Assembly: GCF_033845285.1 (NCBI RefSeq)
Contig: NZ_JAWXCX010000001.1
Span: 1,379,495 to 1,443,494, forward strand
DNA length: 64,000 bases
From: Marinococcus sp. PL1-022
GTDB lineage: Bacteria > Bacillota > Bacilli > Bacillales > Marinococcaceae
Direction: 5' to 3'
The translations under genes and the position numbers were made by a program. Under the pieces are notes generated by a model that had not been told where the DNA came from, made no database searches, and saw only the letters and a list, made by a program, of their open reading frames with translations. This document shows positions 49,720-57,026 of this stretch, piece by piece (positions within the stretch are counted from its first letter, which is position 1; every line of letters starts with the position of its first letter).

Positions 49720-50295
49720 GTGGATGTACTCACAGCAATTCATTCACGCCGCAGTAACGGGCTTGTGGACGACACTGAAGTGCCGGAGGATGTCATTTCG
49801 CAGGTGCTTGAAGCCGGCACCTGGGCACCGTCGCATCACAAAACAGAGCCGTGGCGGTATTTCGTCATGACCGGCGACGGGCGCAGGCGGCTCGGGGAAG
49901 CGATGGCGGCCATTGCCGCCGAAGGAATGACCCCGGAGGAACAGGTGGAAAAGCAGAAAAATCTTGATAAACAAAAGGAGAAGCCAATGCGGGCGCCGGT
50001 TGTAATCGCCGTGGCGGCGGAGCCATCCGAGGAAGAGCGGGTGGAGACATTCGAGGAATACGGAGCAGTCTACGCGTCGATTCAAAACATGCTGCTGGCC
50101 GCGCATGCGCTTGGACTGGCGGCCTTCTGGCGCACCGGATCGCACTGCTATCATCCGAAAATGAACGAGCAGTTCGGTCTCGGGGAGCAGGGCAAAGTGC
50201 TTGGGCTGATTTATATCGGCTACCCGATGCGGGAGATGAAGGAAGGCAGAAGGAGACCGGTGGAGCAGGTAACCACCTGGATTACCGAAGCGTAG
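49720..50295 (+). CDS. Nitroreductase family protein
   Basis: A 191-residue flavoprotein of the NfsA/YdjA-like nitroreductase family. Signatures: the FMN-binding HSRRSNGLVDDTEVPEDVI start, LEAGTWAPSHHKTEPWRYFV, and AAFWRTGSHCYHPKMNEQFGL towards the end. It reduces nitro compounds or quinones with NAD(P)H. GTG start with AAGGAG. It follows the pirin gene by 37 bases and ends at a terminator. Confidence 0.9.
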   Translation: MDVLTAIHSRRSNGLVDDTEVPEDVISQVLEAGTWAPSHHKTEPWRYFVMTGDGRRRLGEAMAAIAAEGMTPEEQVEKQKNLDKQKEKPMRAPVVIAVAAEPSEEERVETFEEYGAVYASIQNMLLAAHALGLAAFWRTGSHCYHPKMNEQFGLGEQGKVLGLIYIGYPMREMKEGRRRPVEQVTTWITEA

Positions 50296-50303
50296 ATGTT
50301 TAA

Positions 50304-50346
50304 AAAAACCAGGCAGCGGGGGGGCGGATCCGCTGCCTGGTTTTGG
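50304..50346. terminator. Bidirectional intrinsic terminator
   Basis: AAACCAGGCAGCGG pairs with CCGCTGCCTGGTTT. A-run before and T-run after. It serves the nitroreductase gene and the small minus-strand gene that follows. Confidence 0.88.
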
Positions 50347-50484
50347 CTATTTTTCATCATGCTTTTTATTCAGCTGCTGGCGCAGGTTCAAACGCTGCTG
50401 CAGGTATTCCCGCAGGGAAATTTCTTTTTGGGTCCATTGCTGCTTTAAAGCATGAAGCTGGTTTAAAAGATGATGTTTATTCAT
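50347..50484 (-). CDS. Small hydrophilic helical protein (45 residues)
   Basis: A short gene with a strong ribosome binding site (GCAGGAGG, about 5 bases before the ATG). The peptide is rich in Gln, Leu, His and Lys (LLNQLHALKQQWTQKEI, REYLQQRLNLRQQLNK), with heptad-like leucine spacing, so a short coiled coil is likely. It ends at a shared terminator. No family recognised. Confidence 0.65.
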   Translation of the reverse strand: MNKHHLLNQLHALKQQWTQKEISLREYLQQRLNLRQQLNKKHDEK

Positions 50485-50594
50485 ACGATCCTCCTGCAAT
50501 CTATTTCTAATAGGTTATACCCGACTGGAAGCTGGTTGAAACCTCAAATTGCATGTGAAAATGAACGAAAATTGTAAAAATTGAACATTTTAGT

Positions 50595-50624
50595 TTGAGT
50601 ATCCAAGGCGGTTGGGAATATAAT
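50595..50624 (+). promoter_or_regulatory. SigA-type promoter upstream of usp
   Basis: TTGAGT at 50595-50600 and a perfect TATAAT at 50619-50624 are 18 bases apart. Transcription would begin near 50631, about 125 bases before the universal stress protein gene, and would meet a terminator hairpin on the way. Confidence 0.65.
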
Positions 50625-50680
50625 AGATAGATACAAGCCAATATGGCGGAAATGTCAGGAATCCATAAGCCTGCAGCATA

Positions 50681-50728
50681 AGCCAAAAAGCACTGGAAAA
50701 GGGAGACCTTTGTGCTTTTTGGCTTTTA
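50681..50728 (+). terminator. Terminator hairpin in the usp leader
   Basis: AGCCAAAAAGCAC pairs perfectly with GTGCTTTTTGGCT, followed by TTTATT. It lies between the promoter at 50595 and the usp start, so it could act as an attenuator. The leader before it is about 50 bases. Confidence 0.65.
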
Positions 50729-50756
50729 TTATAAAATAATAAGAAGGTGAAATGGA

Positions 50757-51239
50757 ATGAAACAATATACTCATATCCTGGCTGCACTTGACGTTCTAAA
50801 TAACCCGAGTGTCGATGCCTTTGACGAAGCCTGCCGCGTCGCTGTCAAACACGGAGCCGATTTAACGCTCACCTACGTGTTTCATTATAACGAATATTCG
50901 TCGCTTGGATGGATGGATCCGATCGGTATCAAACGCCTGCATGCAGAGGCCGAATACCAGCTCGAAGCGTACCGGAAAAACGCTAAAGAAAAAGGTGTAT
51001 CTAAAGTAAAAGCCGTTCTGGACAACGGGGTTCCCAAAAAACGCCTGGTGAACCAATTATGTGAACGGCTGGAACCGGATCTTATCGTTGTCGGCCAGTC
51101 CGGAGGGAATGTACTCGAGCAGGCCATGCAGGGAAACACTGTTACCAAAACGGTACAAAAGCATGCGCCGTGTGATGTACATGTCGTCGACCCGGCCATT
51201 GCTTCGATCCAGCGGGCCCATACTGCACCGCTCCAATAA
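50757..51239 (+). CDS. Universal stress protein (UspA family)
   Basis: A 160-residue UspA-fold protein. The N-terminus (THILAALDVL) is the first strand, and the nucleotide-binding pattern VVGQSGGNVLEQAMQGNTVTK lies near residue 118. USPs bind ATP and are induced in stress or growth arrest. GAAGGTGAAATGG precedes the ATG. The gene has its own promoter and a leader with a terminator-like hairpin. Confidence 0.9.
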   Translation: MKQYTHILAALDVLNNPSVDAFDEACRVAVKHGADLTLTYVFHYNEYSSLGWMDPIGIKRLHAEAEYQLEAYRKNAKEKGVSKVKAVLDNGVPKKRLVNQLCERLEPDLIVVGQSGGNVLEQAMQGNTVTKTVQKHAPCDVHVVDPAIASIQRAHTAPLQ

Positions 51240-51243
51240 TTCA

Positions 51244-51286
51244 AAAACACTCCGGCTGATTTTAACAATCAGCCGGAGTGTTTTGC
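51244..51286. terminator. Bidirectional intrinsic terminator
   Basis: AAACACTCCGGCTGATT pairs perfectly with AATCAGCCGGAGTGTTT. Confidence 0.92.
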
Positions 51287-51292
51287 GTGCAG

Positions 51293-51523
51293 TTATAAAG
51301 TGTAATGATTTTTATCGTCCCATTTTTGCTTAATCACGGGAAGGTCACTGAGGGTAGTGATGATAAGCTCTTCATTCCGAAATGCGTTTAAACTGTCGAG
51401 AAGCTCATCCTCCGAACAAAAATAAACGGGCTCCTGGCTGCCGAACCGTGAACGGATATCGGCGGCTGTTCCTATGTATACCTGATTTTTGGGGCGTTGA
51501 AGTACGTATGCAAAATGGTCGAT
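51293..51523 (-). CDS. Small protein with near-cognate ATC start
   Basis: A continuous frame of 76 codons with protein-like composition: IDHFAYVLQRPKNQVYIGTA, then SRFGSQEPVYFCSEDELL and a KNHYTL end. An in-frame stop (TAA) lies a few codons upstream, and no ATG, GTG or TTG exists between that stop and the conserved-looking N-terminus. A perfect AAAGGAGG (complement of 51532-51539) lies eight bases before an ATC codon and two bases before an ATT. The AYVL..VYIGTA..IRSRF pattern faintly recalls GIY-YIG folds; the key residues are not all there. It ends near the bidirectional terminator shared with usp. Product unknown. Confidence 0.6.
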   Translation of the reverse strand: MDHFAYVLQRPKNQVYIGTAADIRSRFGSQEPVYFCSEDELLDSLNAFRNEELIITTLSDLPVIKQKWDDKNHYTL

Positions 51524-51662
51524 GACAATGACCTCCTTTGAAGAAACTTATACTAAGAATAGCATGATAGAGGGGAAACAGAAAGCAGAATGCCTGAAAT
51601 TAGAATCAGGACGGAGTATACATCGTAAATTGAGCCTGAGTCTGGTTGAATTGCCCGAAGCC

Positions 51663-51803
51663 TTATGCTTTACCTGGCCTTGGGGAAATAAAGCAGAAAA
51701 TGCCTAAAAGAAGGGCAGAAGCCGCTATGGCCCAATACATAAACAGAATACTGACGAGAGTAAGAGTGCCAAACCAGAGTTGAAAAAAGCGGCGTTCATT
51801 CAT
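51663..51803 (-). CDS. Small membrane protein (46 residues)
   Basis: GGAGTGA lies just before the ATG (complement of 51801-51803). The peptide begins MNERRFFQLWFG and continues with one long hydrophobic segment, then SPRPGKA. It lies downstream of the serine dehydratase operon and may be co-transcribed with it. No family recognised. Confidence 0.5.
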   Translation of the reverse strand: MNERRFFQLWFGTLTLVSILFMYWAIAASALLLGIFCFISPRPGKA

Positions 51804-51830
51804 GGCTTCACTCCTTGGATAAAAGTAGAT

Positions 51831-52715
51831 TCACAAGCTGCAGGGACGCTGATACAGTCTCCGGGCGGCTTCTTTTCCCGTCGGGGTCTGGGCAAGCCCT
51901 CCCTCAGCGGTTTCTTTCAGGCTGCCGGGCATGTCGCGCCCGATGGTGTGCATTGTCTGAATCACTTCATCACACGGAATACGGCTGGTAATGCCGGCCA
52001 ATGCCATGTCGGCTGCCGAAAAGGCGATGGATGTACCGATGACGTTTCTTTTCACGCACGGCACTTCAACGAGTCCCGCAACCGGGTCACATACGAGACC
52101 AAGAAGCGACTTCATCGCCATCGCTGTCGCATGGGCCGACTGCTCCGGCGTGCCCTGCTGCAGTTCCGTGATCGTTCCAGCAGCCATCGCCGTCGCTGAG
52201 CCGATTTCTGCCTGGCAGCCGCCGGCGGCTCCGGAAATAAAGGCATGGTTCGCAAAAACGTAGCCGATGGCGCTTGCTGCGAACAGCCCCATGGTGAGAG
52301 TATCATCATCGAGGCCGCGGTTATCCTGGAGTGAGACGAGCACGCCCGGCAGAATACCGGCGGATCCGGCTGTAGGCGTCGCTACAATGAGTCCCATTTT
52401 GGCGTTGCTCTCGGAGGTCGCCATGGCAGCCGTCATTGCTGTGCTGATGACCGGGCCGGATAACGGGGCGGTGTCCTGGATATACTGATGCATCCGATAG
52501 GCATCGCCGCCCGAGAGCCTGCTTTCTGTTTCCGTTAGATCGTCCAATCCGTTCCGGACGGCCTGCTTCATTACCTGCAGCCGCTCCTGCATAAGTCCGA
52601 AAATATGCCCGCGGGACGAGCCGGAGCGGTCCACTTCGCGGCGCAGCATCCACTCCCCGATGGAAACGTCCTGAGCTGTGCATTCCTGGACGATGCTTTG
52701 CATAGTATCCTTCAT
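51831..52715 (-). CDS. sdaAA: L-serine dehydratase, alpha subunit
   Basis: A 294-residue Fe-S enzyme subunit that deaminates L-serine to pyruvate and ammonia. Landmarks: SNAKMGLIVATPTAGSAGILPG, AFISGAAGGCQAEIGSA and GLVCDPVAGLVEVPCVKRN, which hold the three Cys of the [4Fe-4S] cluster. The C-terminus (AGITSRIPCDEVIQTM) carries another Cys. Its ATG overlaps the stop of sdaAB by four bases. The operon is preceded by a glycine riboswitch. Confidence 0.95.
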   Translation of the reverse strand: MKDTMQSIVQECTAQDVSIGEWMLRREVDRSGSSRGHIFGLMQERLQVMKQAVRNGLDDLTETESRLSGGDAYRMHQYIQDTAPLSGPVISTAMTAAMATSESNAKMGLIVATPTAGSAGILPGVLVSLQDNRGLDDDTLTMGLFAASAIGYVFANHAFISGAAGGCQAEIGSATAMAAGTITELQQGTPEQSAHATAMAMKSLLGLVCDPVAGLVEVPCVKRNVIGTSIAFSAADMALAGITSRIPCDEVIQTMHTIGRDMPGSLKETAEGGLAQTPTGKEAARRLYQRPCSL

Positions 52716-53209
52716 CTAAATGATGCCTCCTTTTTTGTGCGGGCGGTAATGGATAAAATATCCGCGCCCGTTCCCAGATTAATAGCTGTGGAATGCCCGT
52801 TGATTTCATAAATGTAGGCAACGCCGCCCCCGATGGAAGCGCCGGATGCATGGACGCGTTCTGCGCCGGATGAGGCCTGCAGATCCACAGTGTTCGGGTG
52901 GCAGCCGCCAGGGGTGTCCGGGCAGAACCGGAAGTCGTAACGAAGCCCCTTGTCCTTTGCCAGGGCATACGCACTCCGGACGTTGATGTCATGCGCGGAT
53001 AACCCAAGCAGGCCGCCGAGTATGGCTTTATCCGAGCCGTGTCCCTGATAGGTGGAGGCAAGAGAGCCGTAGAAGGTGATTGTCACGTCGCTGACGTCCC
53101 CGAGCCACTCATGCACAAATTTCCCGATCGATACCACCCCGGCAGTATGAGAGCTAGAAGGGCCGACCATAATGGGGCCGATAATATCAAAGCAGCTGTC
53201 AAACTCCAT
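52712..53209 (-). CDS. sdaAB: L-serine dehydratase, beta subunit lacking the ACT domain
   Basis: A 165-residue beta chain. The N-terminal SdaAB domain is complete: FDIIGPIMVGPSSSHTAG, FYGSLASTYQGHGSDKAILGGLLG, PNTVDLQASSG and SGASIGGG. The usual Bacillus chain is about 220 residues and ends in an ACT domain; here the protein stops about where that domain would begin, and the stop is fused by overlap to the sdaAA start, so no remnant of ACT remains. GGAGG lies before the ATG at 53209. Loss of ACT suggests altered allosteric control. Confidence 0.92.
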   Translation of the reverse strand: MEFDSCFDIIGPIMVGPSSSHTAGVVSIGKFVHEWLGDVSDVTITFYGSLASTYQGHGSDKAILGGLLGLSAHDINVRSAYALAKDKGLRYDFRFCPDTPGGCHPNTVDLQASSGAERVHASGASIGGGVAYIYEINGHSTAINLGTGADILSITARTKKEASFR

Positions 53210-53249
53210 AGCAATTCCTCCATATCTTAATTGAAAGCGATTACAAAAA

Positions 53250-53294
53250 TGAAAAAAAGACAGAGAAGCGGCCTCATGCGCCGTTTCTCTGTCT
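53250..53294 (-). terminator. Riboswitch-controlled terminator
   Basis: On the minus strand AGAGAAACGGC pairs with GCCGCTTCTCT, followed by a T-run (A-run at 53253-53259). The 5' arm overlaps the 3' end of the glycine aptamer, so aptamer folding and termination are mutually exclusive. Confidence 0.85.
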
Positions 53295-53464
53295 GTGTGC
53301 CTGAAAGATTTCATTCTTTGACAAGAATTTTCTTCTTCGGCAGGTACGTATACCTTCTCCAGAGGTGCATCCTGTACTGGTCCTGGTACCTGAGAGTTTT
53401 TTCTTCCCGGCTGGTGGGAAGAATTGCTCCTTCGGTGCTGTAAAACAATCTACAGGCTCTCCCA
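53287..53464 (-). promoter_or_regulatory. gcvT riboswitch: Tandem glycine riboswitch
   Basis: Reading the minus strand, aptamer 1 has GGGAGAG, GCACCGAAGGAGCAA and ACTCTCAGG. It is followed by the linker and aptamer 2 with CTGGAGA, TGCCGAAGAAG, ATCTTTCAGG and ACAGACAGAG. These are the conserved elements of the two-aptamer glycine riboswitch in correct order. The P1 3' strand of aptamer 2 overlaps the terminator that follows, which implies an ON switch: glycine favours transcription of sdaAB-sdaAA. Confidence 0.93.
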
Positions 53465-53630
53465 ATACGTTCATCTGCAAAACCACTATTTGTATTAACT
53501 TCAGTTTAAACATGCCTGTCAGAAAAGTAAACCTATTTTTTGACAGCTGGAACGAAAACGATATACTGGATGCAGCCTGACGATTAGTCTTAATAAACCA
53601 ATTCATTATCAGGCAGGAAAGGATAAGACG

Positions 53631-54143
53631 ATGGATGCCCAAATCATTCTGCGCCCGGTCGAAGCGGAAGATGAAAAAGATATTAATATTCTCCGGCGCC
53701 AGCCCTCCGTTATGCATTATACGCTTGGGCTTCCCTCGGAACGAAGAGCTTCCAATCAGTCTTTTATCAATGGGCTGACGGAAAACAATCATGTGATTGT
53801 GGCAGAGAACGACGGTCGTGTCGTCGGTATCGGCTCCCTGGAGGTGCTCGGCGGCAAGCTGCATTACTACGGTCTGACCGCCATGGCGGTGCACGATGAG
53901 TTTCAGAACCAGGGGATCGGCAGCCGTCTGCTTGATTGTCTGATCGATATCGCCGACAATTATTTAGGCTTATTCCGGCTGGAGCTGGATGTGGTGGAAG
54001 AGAATACGCGCGCCGTACAGCTGTATAAAAGCCGCGAATTTGAAACAGAGGGAACGCTTCGCAAAGCCCATTTTGCCCGGGGCGCATTCCACAATGTGCT
54101 GGTGATGGGCCGGCTGAACACCGCGCTGCTCCCCAAAGACTGA
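53631..54143 (+). CDS. GNAT family N-acetyltransferase
   Basis: A 170-residue acetyltransferase of the PhnO/PaiA-like type. The acetyl-CoA motif is AVHDEFQNQGIGSRLLD, followed by LELDVVEENTRAVQLYKSREFETEG. GAAAGG precedes the ATG. It diverges from the riboswitch-controlled operon. Substrate unknown. Confidence 0.9.
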   Translation: MDAQIILRPVEAEDEKDINILRRQPSVMHYTLGLPSERRASNQSFINGLTENNHVIVAENDGRVVGIGSLEVLGGKLHYYGLTAMAVHDEFQNQGIGSRLLDCLIDIADNYLGLFRLELDVVEENTRAVQLYKSREFETEGTLRKAHFARGAFHNVLVMGRLNTALLPKD

Positions 54144-54307
54144 CAGCCTCGCTTAAAAATAGAGCATCCAGCAAATTATAACTTCCAAAAAATAGCTTAT
54201 TATGAAAAAATAGAAAAAAGTGTTTATGTGTATAGGAGTGCCCGGAGAAAACGGGGTATCGGGGCAATGCTGTTGTAATGACAATCATGCGAGCGGGGGA
54301 AAACATA

Positions 54308-54871
54308 ATGAAAAAGATCCTTTCTGCCGGAGCGGCCGGTATGCTCATTCTTTTAAGCGGTTGTTCGGTTCCTTCTTATTATACGGAGGAAGAGAAGGAT
54401 GTGCCCGGAAATATAGAATCGGAATGGGGAGAGGAAGTGCAGCTGCCGTCCTTTAACGAGTCTTCCATTTCGAGGGCACAGATCAACGAAGATGATGAGG
54501 GTGAGCCCGAAGAGCTTGAAATTTGGTACAGCGACGAAGAGCAGGATGAACTGCTGCCTTATTTTCAGGATGCAGGCAACCGGCACCGGTATGAAGAGGA
54601 CTACAGCACGCGCCTGGTATACGGAATTTACAGCAGTGACATTCACATTATTTTAGATTACGAAGCGGGTGACCGGATGGTCTACGGAGCTCATGATGAG
54701 GTGCTCAGTATTGGCGGGCGCCCGGTGGGACGGGACATTCAAAGCGGTCCGATGATTTATACGTTTCAGGCGAACGGGGGCACCTATGCCATTTCATACT
54801 CGGAGGAGGCAAGAGCGGATACCGACGTGCACCGCGAGCAGATTAAAGCCTTTTTACAGAACAGCGGGTAG
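54308..54871 (+). CDS. Lipoprotein
   Basis: A 187-residue lipoprotein. The lipobox is LLSGC with Cys about residue 19. The mature part is acidic with an EELEIWYSDEEQDELLPYF segment and no recognised domain. The start at 54308 follows GGGGGA; an upstream ATG at 54278 would place the signal peptide internally. Single gene followed by a terminator. Function unknown. Confidence 0.75.
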   Translation: MKKILSAGAAGMLILLSGCSVPSYYTEEEKDVPGNIESEWGEEVQLPSFNESSISRAQINEDDEGEPEELEIWYSDEEQDELLPYFQDAGNRHRYEEDYSTRLVYGIYSSDIHIILDYEAGDRMVYGAHDEVLSIGGRPVGRDIQSGPMIYTFQANGGTYAISYSEEARADTDVHREQIKAFLQNSG

Positions 54872-54902
54872 ATAGAAGCTGTGCGTGCATGGGAACATTA
54901 AC

Positions 54903-54937
54903 AAGGGCAGGGACCTCCGGGGGCCTGCCTTTTTGGT
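54903..54937 (+). terminator. Intrinsic terminator
   Basis: AAGGGCAGG pairs with CCTGCCTTT (with one unpaired base), followed by TTTT. Confidence 0.75.
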
Positions 54938-55088
54938 GCCGTTAAATGACTAATTTCCTGGACGAGTGCCTTAGTCTGTTTTTGCAAAAAGGTGCGGGGC
55001 GGGCTTTTCTTTTAAGCAGTTATGGTTCATGATTTATAGAAGAGAGATTGAACACTTTGTAAGTTCACGGAGAAAGAAGGAAGAGTCT

Positions 55089-56822
55089 ATGCCTCGGAGA
55101 ATAAAAAACTTACTGAGTATGCCGCTGGAGTACAACAGCCAGTTGATGAAAAAGGATGTGGCCGCAGGCTTTACGATTTTTATTATGATCGTTCCGCAGG
55201 GCATGGCCTACGCCGTGCTGGCCGGCCTCCCGCCGGTGATGGGGCTGTATGCCTCGCTGCTTCCGCTCTTAATCTACGCCCTGTTCGGGGGATCGAAGCA
55301 TCTGGCTATCGGGCCGGTGGCGATGGCCTCCATTCTTGTATTTTCCGGCGTATCGCTGTATGCCGAACCGGCGACGCCGGATTATGTGGCGCTTGTGCTG
55401 CTGCTTACGGTCATGGTCGGAGTCATGCAGGTGGCGCTCGGCCTGCTGAATGCCGCCGCGTTTGTGAAATTCATTTCGCCGAACGTGATCAGCGGCTTCA
55501 CGTCAGCGGTGGCGATTGCGATAGGGATGAGCCAGCTCGGGCAGTTTATGGGCATCAGTGTAGGCAGCCAGACGCAGATTATCCCGCTGCTCCGCGATGT
55601 GATCGTCCATCTGCCGCAGGTACATATCCCGACCCTGCTCGTAGGAATCGCGAGTCTTCTGGTGCTGATCGGGGGCCGGAAAATAAAACGGAATCTGCCG
55701 GTTTCCCTCATTGTCGTCGTGCTGAGCATTGCGGCGGTGGGGCTTTTCCGTCTCGACAACCAGGGAGTGAGCGTCGTCGGGCAGGTGCCCCAGGGCCTTC
55801 CGGATTTTACGGTGCCGGGCTTTAATCTTGCGGATGTGCAGGTGCTGATTCCGACAGCGCTCACGATTGCGTTGATTGCCATGATGGAGACGCTTGCGAT
55901 CACAAAAACGCTGAGTGATAAAAACGACGTCGGCGTCGATCTGAACAAAGAGATCCGGGCGATCGGGTACGCCAATATTGCCGGCCCATTTTTCTCCTCC
56001 TATGCGGTGACCGGAAGCTTTTCAAGAAGTGCCGTCAGCTACCGTTCAGGAGCGGCCTCGCAGGCGGCGATGATTATTACCGCTGCCGGGGTGCTTGTTA
56101 CGCTCCTCTTTTTCACTTCGTTATTCTACTTTCTGCCGTACGCGGTGCTCGCAGCGATTATTCTCGTGTCGGTCACCGGGCTGATTAACATCCGCTCATT
56201 AAAGGACGCCTTCCGGGTGAAGCCGGAGGACGGCTGGGTATGGATCGTGACGTTTGCTGCGACCCTTCTTGTCGGCATCCAGTGGGGGCTTTTAATTGGA
56301 ATCGGCTTTTCCATCCTGCTGCTGCTGCGCCACATTGCCCGCCCGAATATTGTGGAGATCGGCTATGAGGAGGATACGCACAGCTATCTGGACCTGCAGC
56401 GGTTCCCACACGCGAGGCGGGTGCCGGGGACGGTGCTCGTGCGGGCGGATACGCGCATTCATTTTTCGAACGTCGGCTATTTTGTGAAAATGGTGGAAAA
56501 AACGATTCAGGATCGCCGCAAAACAGAAGGCGGCGGGCTGAAGGCCGCAATCGATATGTCCGGAGTGAACGACATTGACACGACCGGCATCGGCGCTCTC
56601 GAGCAGATTATTGAAATGTACCGGAGGGACCCGGACGTGAAGGTATGGTTTGTCGAGCTGAAGGGCCCGGTCCGGGATCTGCTGCTTAGGGCCGGATGGG
56701 AGGAAAAATACGCGGAAGCGATCAGGTATCAGACCCTTGAAGGCTTTCTTGAGCATGAGGGCAACGTCCCGTTTAGAACACCCACAGAGCCGAAGCAGGA
56801 CTCCTGGGACTACATGATTTAG
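55089..56822 (+). CDS. SulP family anion transporter with STAS domain
   Basis: A 577-residue transporter. The SulP signature is in the first helices (AGFTIFIMIVPQGMAYAVLAGLPPVMGLYASLLP), with GPVAMASILV, GSFSRSAVSYRSGAASQ and about eleven membrane segments to residue about 420. The C-terminal STAS domain (about 440-550) has AAIDMSGVNDIDTTGIGALEQI. Relatives carry sulfate or bicarbonate; the substrate cannot be told here. GAAGGAAG lies before the ATG at 55089; the frame extends upstream to 55029 but without a signal. Confidence 0.92.
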   Translation: MPRRIKNLLSMPLEYNSQLMKKDVAAGFTIFIMIVPQGMAYAVLAGLPPVMGLYASLLPLLIYALFGGSKHLAIGPVAMASILVFSGVSLYAEPATPDYVALVLLLTVMVGVMQVALGLLNAAAFVKFISPNVISGFTSAVAIAIGMSQLGQFMGISVGSQTQIIPLLRDVIVHLPQVHIPTLLVGIASLLVLIGGRKIKRNLPVSLIVVVLSIAAVGLFRLDNQGVSVVGQVPQGLPDFTVPGFNLADVQVLIPTALTIALIAMMETLAITKTLSDKNDVGVDLNKEIRAIGYANIAGPFFSSYAVTGSFSRSAVSYRSGAASQAAMIITAAGVLVTLLFFTSLFYFLPYAVLAAIILVSVTGLINIRSLKDAFRVKPEDGWVWIVTFAATLLVGIQWGLLIGIGFSILLLLRHIARPNIVEIGYEEDTHSYLDLQRFPHARRVPGTVLVRADTRIHFSNVGYFVKMVEKTIQDRRKTEGGGLKAAIDMSGVNDIDTTGIGALEQIIEMYRRDPDVKVWFVELKGPVRDLLLRAGWEEKYAEAIRYQTLEGFLEHEGNVPFRTPTEPKQDSWDYMI

Positions 56823-56840
56823 CATGCTTACAGTAACGAA

Positions 56841-56878
56841 CGAGGCCGGCCGGGAATTTCCCGCCGGCCTTTTCTGTA
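56841..56878 (+). terminator. Intrinsic terminator
   Basis: AGGCCGGC and GCCGGCCT form the stem, with GGGAA/TTCCC extending it, followed by TTT. Confidence 0.85.
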
Positions 56879-56967
56879 TTTCCTAAGCATAAAAGCGTAA
56901 CCCTTGAAAAGCTGCTGTGGCAGGGTATATAGCTATGTACCTTGAATTTAAAAAATTCGGAAAAATC

Positions 56968-56993
56968 GTTTAAACCGTTATTAACCCGGGTAA
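56968..56993 (+). promoter_or_regulatory. SigB promoter of the catalase gene
   Basis: GTTTAA at 56968-56973 and GGGTAA at 56988-56993 are separated by 14 bases. Both hexamers match the SigB consensus exactly. The start codon lies 34 bases further on. Confidence 0.9.
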
Positions 56994-57026
56994 AAACGAA
57001 TAGATTTCCTAAAGGAGGTAACAGCA

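Noticed and set aside
51522-51707. Plus-strand frame of 61 codons
   Set aside because: It overlaps the ribosome binding site of the minus-strand ATC-start gene and the small membrane gene, and has no start signal of its own.
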